In this document: positions 8,945 through 16,264 of the stretch, in pieces
Numbering within the stretch: the stretch's first letter is position 1
How the letters are laid out: the number at the start of each line of letters is the position of its first letter
NCBI GenBank assembly: GCA_044220535.1
Contig: JBGAQU010000024.1
Location: 1 to 29,142, forward strand
DNA from: JBDHTS01 sp044220535
GTDB taxonomy: Bacteria; Pseudomonadota; Alphaproteobacteria; Micavibrionales; Micavibrionaceae
DNA length: 29,142 bases
Reading direction: 5' to 3'
Notes under the pieces: model-generated
The model's database searches: none
What the model was told of the DNA's origin: nothing
Seen by the model: only the letters and a program-made list of their open reading frames with translations
Program-made: the position numbers and the translations under genes

Positions 8945-9040
8945 AAGGCAAGGCAAGAGACGGTGCTTGCGCAGTGCAGTGTTGTGCGTTACCGTTTTGT
9001 TAAGACTCTCTTAAGATTTATATCCATAAAATGATCGTAA

Positions 9041-9052
9041 ATTGTTAACAAT
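9041..9052. promoter_or_regulatory. 12-base perfect palindrome upstream of the prepilin operon
   Basis: ATTGTTAACAAT is a perfect inverted repeat ending 33 bases before the first prepilin ATG, just ahead of a TATACT hexamer (9060-9065) that could serve as a -10 box. No convincing -35 was found at the right distance, so an activator or operator site is possible. Confidence 0.3.
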
Positions 9053-9085
9053 ATTCCCCTATACTGGTTGTTGGACGGGAGATCC

Positions 9086-9514
9086 ATGATACATAATGCC
9101 AGATTGCCAAATGCCAGGGGTTTTTCGCTGATCGAATTGTCGATCGCGTTGTTGATCCTTGGGTTGATCGCAATTCCAGCAATGCAGGCTTATAAAGTTT
9201 ATCGGATTCAGAAAGCGCGCGAAGATACATACGCTAATAATACAATCGTTCAGACTGCTCTAGGTGATTACTACATGAAAAACGGGGTATATCCGGTTCC
9301 TTCGGATAGGACTCTTCCACTTAATAATGCAAATTATGGCAGGTCGTATACAGGTGTGTTACCGGCGGCTGGAAATTGTACGGTTGGCAATGGCGTTTGT
9401 GTGGGGGCGGGCAGCGCGTTACAGGCTGATACTGTCACTACCATTGCTAATCCTAACGTATTAATCGAGGTGTTCCATTTGCCGAATTGGCTATTCCGCC
9501 CGAAGACGCCTTGA
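9086..9514 (+). CDS. Prepilin-like protein A, 5' part of a frameshifted gene
   Basis: The start at ATG 9086 has GGGAG a few bases upstream. The N-terminus is a class III/type IV prepilin signal: a short leader ending in Gly12, then FSLIELSIALLILGLIAIP with Glu at mature position 5, the site recognised by prepilin peptidase. The pilin helix is followed by YYMKNGVYPVPSDRT and NYGR, also present in the two downstream paralogues. The frame ends at 9514 in an unrelated tail (IEVFHLPNWLFRPKTP). Two single-base losses explain this, one near 9466-9470 and one near 9508-9510. Restoring them gives VLIGGVPFAELAIPPEDALD and then GWGRRLVYAVTQ, matching GAVPFRQLNLREDDVVDGYG in the next gene. Export and assembly into a pilus-like fibre is the family expectation. 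Confidence 0.85.
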   Translation: MIHNARLPNARGFSLIELSIALLILGLIAIPAMQAYKVYRIQKAREDTYANNTIVQTALGDYYMKNGVYPVPSDRTLPLNNANYGRSYTGVLPAAGNCTVGNGVCVGAGSALQADTVTTIANPNVLIEVFHLPNWLFRPKTP

Positions 9515-9617
9515 TGGATGGGGCCGCAGACTTGTTTATGCAGTTACACAAAACCAGACAGAGAAACCGCCTGCGGTTCCTGCGGGAGTTTTTGATCGTA
9601 AAGCTGGAACAATCAAC

Positions 9618-10445
9618 ATGAATACATTTAACGTTGCTGATTATCTTGCGGGTACCGTAACGGCTCCGGGTCCAGGTTCTCCAGGGTCATACGTGGCCGC
9701 TGATTCAGCAGATTCTGCTGTACCCCCTTCAACACCCAGGATGTATACAAATTTTCACATTGTTGTACTTTCTTTAGGTGAAGATGGTGCAGGCGCTTAC
9801 GATCAAAATGGTAATCTATATTCGCCTTGTATTGCAGGGCGTGCCGATACTGAAAATTGTGATGACAAAAATGGTACGTTTTTTAACCCCATTCATGCAG
9901 ATTTAGGCAATAATCAGACTGCAGGGGGCGGCAGCGTTGATGGCGCATACCATTACGATGATATCATGGTTGAAATAGCAGATGTGCCGACTGGAATATG
10001 GTCTTATTCTCAAAAAGATAATAATGACATTACAACATTCCGAAGGGTAGCCGTAGGCGTAACGGATCAGGGTATTCCTGTAGATGATAACGGTGTTCCG
10101 CTTACGGGAAATACTAATTTCGATGATACGATCGTTCTAGATGTAGGGGGAGATCCTCTGCTCAAGGTTGGCGCAGGCGTATTAAGTACTACGGTAGCAG
10201 GCATAAGTGAAATCTGTGATGTTAAAGGTAACAACTGTTTCTCGCCTGAGGCTTTGGGCGGCGATGCCACCAGCGGCCATATAACGTGCGGCACAGCTGA
10301 TGCGGATGGCAACGCGACCCCTATGACTGGCATAGCGCAAGCGACGGGTTTATGCACATACAAATTACCTGCAATACCTAATATGACTTGTCCGTTGGGG
10401 CATAGGGCCATCGGATTTAACATGGGGCAAATCGTATGCGATTAA
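9618..10445 (+). CDS. Prepilin-like protein A, 3' part of the frameshifted gene
   Basis: This 275-codon frame continues the broken gene that starts at 9086; the same frame is open back to about 9510 and encodes DGWGRRLVYAVTQNQTEKPP before the ATG at 9618, so that ATG is probably internal. Shared paralogue motifs are VVLSLGEDGAGAYDQNG, an ENCDD/Cys stretch, YHYDDIMVEI, and a later block ICDVKGNNCFSPEALGGDA. The C-terminus is Cys-containing (MTCPLGHRAIGFNMGQIVCD). The domain after the pilin helix is unlike a normal major pilin. Its stop overlaps the next gene's ATG by 10 bases, implying translational coupling. With the two indels repaired the full protein would be about 453 residues from ATG 9086. 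Confidence 0.8.
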   Translation: MNTFNVADYLAGTVTAPGPGSPGSYVAADSADSAVPPSTPRMYTNFHIVVLSLGEDGAGAYDQNGNLYSPCIAGRADTENCDDKNGTFFNPIHADLGNNQTAGGGSVDGAYHYDDIMVEIADVPTGIWSYSQKDNNDITTFRRVAVGVTDQGIPVDDNGVPLTGNTNFDDTIVLDVGGDPLLKVGAGVLSTTVAGISEICDVKGNNCFSPEALGGDATSGHITCGTADADGNATPMTGIAQATGLCTYKLPAIPNMTCPLGHRAIGFNMGQIVCD

Positions 10446-12457
10446 AAAGCAAAAGCATCTCAGGTTATACGCTTATTGAGCTAGCAATCGTATTGATTGC
10501 CCTAGGGCTCATGATTGGTATAGGTGCCGGAATTTACAATATTTACCAAAAACAAAAGTCTATTAAAGATACACAATTGAATATCCGGGTTGTGGCCAAT
10601 GCCATAGCGGATTTCAAAAGCAAAAATGGACGCTATCCATGCGCCGCTCCGCTCAATGTCCCCCGCACGAACGCTAATTATGGGCGTCAAATATGTGATC
10701 CCGTGACGGCAGGCGCGTTTAATGCAAGAGGTGTTTTTGGTCAAAACAGGCAAATACCTGTTCCTACCGGTTTGACTGATGGCGTCATGGTCGGCGCTGT
10801 TCCTTTCCGTCAATTAAATTTAAGGGAAGATGATGTCGTTGATGGATATGGGGCGCGGCTTTTATATGCTGTAACTGCAAGTCAGGCAGTTGCAGGTGAA
10901 TATTCATTGCAGGGCGGTGCGATTGAGATAAAGGATTCATCGGCTGCGCTGAAATCAGCCTTGAATCCGGCAAATTCGGCTGATCTTGTAATTTTAAGTT
11001 TTGGTCCGGATAACGCAGGTGCTGTAATGAAAAACGGCGCCAATAGTTCTACACCCTGTACAGATGTGGGTGTTTTACAAAGTAAAAACTGCGCTTTTGG
11101 TGATCAGGCTATTTATCAAAGTGGTTTTAAAAGTACATCCGGCACAGTTGACCAAATGGATGATACGATCACCTTTTTTGCGCGTGGTGAACAGGAACCT
11201 TGGGATGCCGGGGCGGGTACGGAAATTTATAATAAGAATAATTCTGTTGGCCAGGTTGGAATCATGGTTGCCGATCCAGGCACTACGGATGTCGATATAG
11301 ACAGCACGTTGAAAGCTGACGTTGTTGGCAATGTTCGTATACGTAACAGTCTTTATGCCGAAAAAGTTGCAGATTTTGGCGACGATTCAACATTCACTGA
11401 AGCTAAGGTCATTGGTGGCGATCTTGTCGCTGGGACCGGCGGGTTGAAATGCGCCGATGCCGATAAATATATAAGCGGCATTACAAATAATCAGCCGGAT
11501 TGCGGTTATGCAGCCGTAACATGCCCAAAAGAATTGCCTGTGATTGGTATTACTGCGTCCGGCGATTTACAATGCCAGGATGATACATGTCCGGCTGGAA
11601 CGGTCGATATGTGCGGCGAAACAAAAAATCTTCCCGCTGCAAAACAAGGTAAAACGGTGAAATTCAAAGCTGGTGACAGTCTTAAGACTACTTTTCAATG
11701 TAAGCATGGTTTGTGGGTCTCTGTTAAATCAACCGGAGTATGCCACTGTAAGCCTGACACAAAAACGGAAACCGTTCCCTGTGGTCCAGGCTACACTGGG
11801 ACGCGCAAAGTTAAAACAACACGCATATGCCCAGACGGAACGGATTTTGATGAAGTCCAATTAAGCAATAGCTGCCAATGCGTAGGTGGAAGCCAGAACA
11901 GGACGATTGATTGTCCGCCTGGCCAGACGGGCCAAATAACTGAAAAACGCACTTTAAAATGTACCGGCCCCGGAGCAGGAACCTGGGGAGGCTGGATCGA
12001 ACAAAGCCGAAATTGTAAAGCTTGCGCCGTCCAAATCAGGCAGCGTGAAATTGCCTGTCCCGATGGTAAGGAAGGAACCATTATACAAAAAATGACAAGG
12101 GACTGTAATACTGGCACTTGGGGCAATTGGATAGAAGATTCAAATAGCTGTAAATGCGGTCCTACGAAAACACAAACACGAACGATAGCCTGTCCTGAAG
12201 GCCAGACTGGTGAAATCAATCAATCCAGAACAAGCGTATGCGGTGCCGGATGGGGAGATTGGACTCCTACTAGCAGCAATTGTACAAATACAGGTGCAAG
12301 ATGCCGATGGAATCCGCTTGTAGATGGCCAAAGGCAATCATTTAGAACAACCAATCTCATGGGCAGCCGTTGTGATTGTGACGCAGGACAACAACCGTGC
12401 CATTTACCAATAGGCGGTGGAGATTACACGGTATTTTCGAGGTGCTCCTGTGACTAA
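10436..12457 (+). CDS. Large prepilin-like protein B with C-terminal TSP1-like repeats
   Basis: A 673-residue protein. Residues 1-10 form a prepilin leader ending in Gly10; YTLIELAIVLIALGLMIGIG follows, with Glu at mature position 5. The body repeats motifs of its neighbours: NGRYPCAAP, NYGRQICD, VDGYGARLLYAVTAS, LVILSFGPDNAGA and a Cys block. Around residues 270-330 comes a region with VNIRIRNS-like beta patterns (VVGNVRIRNSLYAEKV). From residue 436 four tandem Cys/Trp repeats of 44-47 residues follow, resembling thrombospondin type 1 modules, and the end is very Cys-rich. Such proteins sit at pilus tips or on the surface and need periplasmic disulphide formation; the adhesin role is inferred. 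It overlaps both neighbours, so the three genes form one coupled operon. No known symbol applies. Confidence 0.9.
   Translation: MRLKSKSISGYTLIELAIVLIALGLMIGIGAGIYNIYQKQKSIKDTQLNIRVVANAIADFKSKNGRYPCAAPLNVPRTNANYGRQICDPVTAGAFNARGVFGQNRQIPVPTGLTDGVMVGAVPFRQLNLREDDVVDGYGARLLYAVTASQAVAGEYSLQGGAIEIKDSSAALKSALNPANSADLVILSFGPDNAGAVMKNGANSSTPCTDVGVLQSKNCAFGDQAIYQSGFKSTSGTVDQMDDTITFFARGEQEPWDAGAGTEIYNKNNSVGQVGIMVADPGTTDVDIDSTLKADVVGNVRIRNSLYAEKVADFGDDSTFTEAKVIGGDLVAGTGGLKCADADKYISGITNNQPDCGYAAVTCPKELPVIGITASGDLQCQDDTCPAGTVDMCGETKNLPAAKQGKTVKFKAGDSLKTTFQCKHGLWVSVKSTGVCHCKPDTKTETVPCGPGYTGTRKVKTTRICPDGTDFDEVQLSNSCQCVGGSQNRTIDCPPGQTGQITEKRTLKCTGPGAGTWGGWIEQSRNCKACAVQIRQREIACPDGKEGTIIQKMTRDCNTGTWGNWIEDSNSCKCGPTKTQTRTIACPEGQTGEINQSRTSVCGAGWGDWTPTSSNCTNTGARCRWNPLVDGQRQSFRTTNLMGSRCDCDAGQQPCHLPIGGGDYTVFSRCSCD
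11741..12283 (+). repeat. Four tandem Cys/Trp protein repeats (TSP1-like) inside prepilin-like gene B
   Basis: The repeats begin at residues 436, 480, 527 and 572 and end at Cys616, giving lengths of 44, 47, 45 and 44. The pattern is C-x-C, a stretch with Gln/Arg and R-x-I-x-C-P, then G-x-x-G, an R-x-x-x-C, then WG-x-W and S-x-x-C. Clear examples are CPDGKEGTIIQKMTRDC with WGNWIEDSNSC, and CPEGQTGEINQSRTSVC with WGDWTPTSSNC. The first repeat lacks the Trp pair. The DNA copies have diverged, so this is an old duplication rather than a recent slippage array. Confidence 0.85.
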
Positions 12458-13601
12458 GGAAAATGGCTTTACGCTGATTGAAGTCGCTATAATCCTGCTG
12501 ATTTCCGGTATTTTACTGGCTTCGGGCATCATGGCGTATGATCTCTATTCAAAAAATCAGAGATACGCCAAAACCTGGGAAAATATGGAGCTTATCCGCA
12601 ATGCTCTGGCAGAATATCAGATAAAAACGGGCAACTATCCTTGCCCCGCCGATCCAACTAAAGGCCCTCAAGATACGAATTATGGGGTTGCTAATTGTAC
12701 CCCCTGTGCCGGCTGTGTAGTGACCAGTAACCGGGATGCGGATGGTGTGGGCGGGAATGACTCTATAATCATTGGTTCTGTTCCCTTAACGACTCTAATA
12801 ACAACAGTCTATTCAGACGGTGCTACCCAGGCCAAAATCTCGATTAATGAGATACATGATGGCTGGAACAATAAAATTATGTATGCGGTCAGTGAAAGTC
12901 TCGCAAAAGATACTTTTAAACCCAATTACGGCGTCATCGATATGGTAGATGAAAATAATCAACCTTTACTCGATACGCCGTCAACCGCCCATTATGTTTT
13001 GATTTCATATGGTGAAGACGGTGTTGGAGCCTATGGCCGTAATGGCGGCCCAAGAAATGCCTGCACAGCAGGAGAAGTTCAAACGCGAAATTGTACGTTG
13101 GGCAACCAGTTTGTAAGCGGTCTTTTGTCTTTGGCTGCAGGGGCAGGGCATTATGACGATCTGGTGCAATTTGTTACCTGGAGCATGAGCAAAATGTGGT
13201 CATACTCACCCAACAACCCCGGTACAATTTATAATACAAATCTTGGATTCGTAGGTATGGGGACTGACGCGCCTGCGGTTCAGCTGGATATTGGCGGACG
13301 GATAAGGGCTACAAACCTTTATACGCGTCTGTTTTGTGACGATAAAGGAGAAAATTGCTACGATCCGGAAAAAATTGGCGGTACTGATATTACGATGGAC
13401 TGCGATGATGACAGCATGGCAGTTAAACAAATTGGCGTTAGAGCATCTGGCAGTAACGCGACTTTGAAACCTTTACAACCCAGCGTAGGATGTGAAAAGC
13501 CATTTCCTTCGGCTGCCGCACTCAATAAAAAATGCCCTATTGCTGGCCAGTATATGTACGGTTATACCACTAGAAATGGTGGCGAACCGCTCTGCAAATA
13601 G
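12450..13601 (+). CDS. Prepilin-like protein C
   Basis: The third paralogue of the operon, 383 residues from GTG 12450. That start is chosen because GAGGTG lies five bases upstream and gives a six-residue leader (MTKENG) directly before FTLIEVAIILLISGILLASG, with Glu at mature position 5. A longer frame from GTG 12417 would put 11 odd residues in front. The start lies eight bases inside the end of gene B. Conserved parts are NYPCPADP, NYGVANC, WNNKIMYAVSES, VLISYGEDGVGAYGRNG, RNCTLGNQF and YDDLVQFVTW. After that GMGTDAPAVQLDIGGRIRATN resembles a tail-fibre type beta motif, followed by CDDKGENCYDPEKIGG, shared with protein A. It is expected to be processed by prepilin peptidase and placed in a fibre. 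Confidence 0.88.
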   Translation: MTKENGFTLIEVAIILLISGILLASGIMAYDLYSKNQRYAKTWENMELIRNALAEYQIKTGNYPCPADPTKGPQDTNYGVANCTPCAGCVVTSNRDADGVGGNDSIIIGSVPLTTLITTVYSDGATQAKISINEIHDGWNNKIMYAVSESLAKDTFKPNYGVIDMVDENNQPLLDTPSTAHYVLISYGEDGVGAYGRNGGPRNACTAGEVQTRNCTLGNQFVSGLLSLAAGAGHYDDLVQFVTWSMSKMWSYSPNNPGTIYNTNLGFVGMGTDAPAVQLDIGGRIRATNLYTRLFCDDKGENCYDPEKIGGTDITMDCDDDSMAVKQIGVRASGSNATLKPLQPSVGCEKPFPSAAALNKKCPIAGQYMYGYTTRNGGEPLCK

Positions 13602-13651
13602 CGTATTGTAATAATCTGGCTTTTTTGCCGTAAATACGATATCCATATCCC

Positions 13652-14983
13652 ATGAAAACCGTAAAAACCGCACCGACCGTCGGAATGGTAAGCCTTGGCT
13701 GTCCGAAGGCGCTTGTGGATTCCGAGCGGATCATGACGCAGCTGCGCTCCGAAGGGTATGATTTTTCGGCCACGCATGAAGGGGCGGATGTCGTCATCGT
13801 CAATACATGCGGTTTCCTGGACTCGGCGAAGGAAGAATCTCTCGCCGCCATTGGCGAGGCGATGAAGGACAACGGGCGCGTCGTCGTCACCGGCTGCATG
13901 GGCGCCGAAGCAAAAACAATCATGGACGCGCATCCCGGCGTGCTGGCCGTCACCGGGCCGCACCAGTATGAGGCGGTGGTAGATGCCGTTCACAATGCTG
14001 TTCCGCCCGTCCACGACCCTTATATCGACCTGGTGCCGGAGGCGGGCCTGCGCCTGACGCCGCGGCATTACGCCTACCTAAAGGTTTCCGAAGGCTGCAA
14101 CAACCGCTGTTCGTTCTGCATCATTCCATCCCTGCGCGGCGACCTGGTCAGCCGGCCGATGCATCATGTGCTGCTGGAGGCGGAGAAGCTGGTGAAATCC
14201 GGCGTGAAGGAATTGCTGGTGATCAGCCAGGATACATCCGCCTATGGCGTGGATATCAAATATGCCGAAAGCCCCTGGAAGGGCGGGCGGGTGAAGGCGA
14301 AATTCTATGATATGTGCGCGGCGCTGGGCGAGATGGGCGCGTGGGTGCGCCTGCACTACGTGTATCCCTATCCGCATGTGGACAGCGTGATGCCGTTGAT
14401 GGCGGAGGGTAAAATCTTGCCCTATCTCGATATCCCGTTCCAGCATGCCGCGCCGAACGTGCTGAAAGCCATGCGCCGCCCGGCCAATCAGGAAAAGGTG
14501 CTGGACCGGATCCAGCAATGGCGGCGCGACGTGCCGGATTTGACCATCCGCTCCTCTTTTATCGTCGGTTTCCCGGGGGAGACGGATGCGGATTTTGAAT
14601 TCCTGCTGGGCTGGATGAAGGAAGCGCAGCTGGACCGCGTCGGCTGTTTCAAATACGAACCCGTGCGCGGCGCGACCGCCAACGATCTCGGCAACCTTGT
14701 GCCTGAGGACGTGAAAGACGAACGCTGGAACCGCTTCATGGAAGTGCAGCAGGAGATCAGCGAGGCGCGTTTGCAAGCGAAAATCGGCCGCACCCTGATG
14801 TGCATCGTCGATGAGGCGGACGGCGAGGGCGGGGCCGATGCCCGGTCGATGGCGGACGCGCCGGAGATCGACGGCAAGGTCTATCTGCGTGATGCAGGTG
14901 ACATCAAACAGGGTGATATCGTCCCTGTCCTGATTGAAGACGCGGATGAATACGATCTATATGGCGTAGCGGCTTACGCCTGA
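13652..14983 (+). CDS. rimO: Ribosomal protein S12 methylthiotransferase RimO
   Basis: RimO is a radical-SAM enzyme that adds a methylthio group to the conserved aspartate of ribosomal protein S12. The 443 residues show all three expected domains. The N-terminal domain has iron-sulphur cysteines Cys17 (SLGCPKALVDSE), Cys53 (NTCGF) and Cys82 (TGCMG). The radical-SAM domain has SEGCNNRCSFC with Cys149, Cys153 and Cys156, followed by IPSLRG. The C-terminal TRAM domain ends in PVLIEDADEYDLYGVA. SLGCPKALVDSE and the IPSLRG form separate RimO from MiaB. It follows the prepilin operon after 50 bases and faces the methyltransferase gene, ending 29 bases from it. Confidence 0.95.
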   Translation: MKTVKTAPTVGMVSLGCPKALVDSERIMTQLRSEGYDFSATHEGADVVIVNTCGFLDSAKEESLAAIGEAMKDNGRVVVTGCMGAEAKTIMDAHPGVLAVTGPHQYEAVVDAVHNAVPPVHDPYIDLVPEAGLRLTPRHYAYLKVSEGCNNRCSFCIIPSLRGDLVSRPMHHVLLEAEKLVKSGVKELLVISQDTSAYGVDIKYAESPWKGGRVKAKFYDMCAALGEMGAWVRLHYVYPYPHVDSVMPLMAEGKILPYLDIPFQHAAPNVLKAMRRPANQEKVLDRIQQWRRDVPDLTIRSSFIVGFPGETDADFEFLLGWMKEAQLDRVGCFKYEPVRGATANDLGNLVPEDVKDERWNRFMEVQQEISEARLQAKIGRTLMCIVDEADGEGGADARSMADAPEIDGKVYLRDAGDIKQGDIVPVLIEDADEYDLYGVAAYA

Positions 14984-15012
14984 AACCTCGCACTTGCGAT
15001 GCACAAAGCCGC

Positions 15013-15732
15013 TTAAATCTGGCGGATCAGAATCCGCTGATGCCACATCATGGGCTTGCCATTGGCAAGTTTGCGGTCTGCGGGATCAGGGATGGGTTCG
15101 GTGCCATAGAGTCTGATGGCATGGCCGAAGCGGGTGTGCAAACAAAGGCGGTCGATTTCCGCGACGCTGATCGGATGCATGCCGTCTTTCAGGTCTTCGG
15201 TCCGGAACCGGATGACCAGGCTGCCCTTGGGTGACAGATGCGCCGCCATGGTGTTGATTGCCTGCTGACGGTCTTCCGGCCTGACAAACATCATCACGGC
15301 GTTGCAAAGGATGAAATCGGCTTTCAGGCCAGGCTTCAGGCGTTTTAAATTGTAGAGCCAAGGGAGCGAGTCTTGCAGGAATAACGGCTTATTTGAAGCG
15401 GGCCGGAACGCATTCTCCAGACGCGTAAAGCGATCCGGATAATGATCCTGCGATTTGACCCACATATGCGGATCGGGATCGATGGAATAAACCTCCAGAT
15501 CTTGACCGCGCGCGGCAAGGGTTAAGGCATCCCGGCCAATCCCGCCGCCGATATCCAGGATTATGCTGCCCGGTTTGACCGGCACCATCGGCAATATATC
15601 CGCATAAAATGCCCGCGGATCAACGGCAGCATGCAGCGAAGTGAGTGCAGACCCTTTGGCATGCGTATAGGCTTCGGCTTCCGGCTTCGCCGGAGGCTGC
15701 TTTGCTTTTCTTTTAGATGAGCGCGAAACCAT
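15013..15732 (-). CDS. Class I SAM-dependent methyltransferase, substrate unknown
   Basis: A 239-residue protein with a Rossmann methyltransferase fold. Motif I is ILDIGGGIGRDAL, with the Asp-Gly-Gly core at residues 60-66, followed by an acidic strand end YSIDPDP and a later strand ADFILCNAVMMFV as in class I enzymes. The first 25 residues are basic and low-complexity (SSKRKAKQPPAKPEAE) and probably disordered. The start at 15732 has GAGGG about 11 bases upstream. It lies 27 bases downstream of the acetyltransferase gene and is probably the last gene of the typA transcript. Nothing in the sequence points to its substrate. Confidence 0.82.
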   Translation of the reverse strand: MVSRSSKRKAKQPPAKPEAEAYTHAKGSALTSLHAAVDPRAFYADILPMVPVKPGSIILDIGGGIGRDALTLAARGQDLEVYSIDPDPHMWVKSQDHYPDRFTRLENAFRPASNKPLFLQDSLPWLYNLKRLKPGLKADFILCNAVMMFVRPEDRQQAINTMAAHLSPKGSLVIRFRTEDLKDGMHPISVAEIDRLCLHTRFGHAIRLYGTEPIPDPADRKLANGKPMMWHQRILIRQI

Positions 15733-15759
15733 TGGATCATCCCTCTTTCAAGGTATCTA

Positions 15760-16251
15760 TCAGGTATTTTTCCGGATCATATAGGCGGCATCTTCATCAT
15801 AGGTTTTTAGTAAAACGTCCAGTTGAGGCGTATTGTAGGTTTTGTATCCCTGCTTTTCCCAGAAGCTGCGCGTCCCGCTGACGGAAACAAGGCTGGATGT
15901 GCCGAAGCCTTTTTCCGCGGCATGGCTGTGCAAGGCGGCGATGATTTGCCGTGCATGGCCGCCCTGGCGTGCTTCGGGCAGCAGGGCGATATCGTGGATG
16001 TGGTAAGTGTCTAATTGCGCAGGCAAAGCCGCAATCACCGTGTTCAGTTTTGGCGCATCGTAAAAACGCCAGGGGTGGGTGACCGCATAGCCTTTAACAG
16101 CGCCGTGGTCGTCCAGGATATGGCAGCCTTCATGATAGATGGTCCAGCGGCTGTCAAGAACAGCGCGGTCTTCCTGGTAATCCCGGTGGATTTGGTTGCC
16201 GATGGTGAAGACTGTCTCAAGATCGGCGTGGTTCATAGTGCGCCAGATCAT
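15760..16251 (-). CDS. GNAT-family N-acetyltransferase
   Basis: A 163-residue protein with the acetyl-CoA binding signature of GNAT enzymes: IHDIALLPEARQGGHARQII, whose R-Q-G-G-H-A loop is at residues 95-100, and then SVSGTRSFWEKQGYK near the C-terminus. The typical small-molecule or protein N-acetylation role is known for the family, but the acceptor cannot be told. The start at 16251 follows the typA stop by 13 bases, so the two are surely co-transcribed; Met6 is an alternative start. Confidence 0.85.
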   Translation of the reverse strand: MIWRTMNHADLETVFTIGNQIHRDYQEDRAVLDSRWTIYHEGCHILDDHGAVKGYAVTHPWRFYDAPKLNTVIAALPAQLDTYHIHDIALLPEARQGGHARQIIAALHSHAAEKGFGTSSLVSVSGTRSFWEKQGYKTYNTPQLDVLLKTYDEDAAYMIRKNT

Positions 16252-16264
16252 GACAGCCTTCCCA

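Noticed and set aside
14078..14877. Minus-strand frames within rimO
   Set aside because: They are antisense to a conserved radical-SAM enzyme and have no recognisable domain.
14988..14999. Hairpin TCGCACTTGCGA between rimO and the methyltransferase as a terminator
   Set aside because: Only five pairs and no T-run on either strand.
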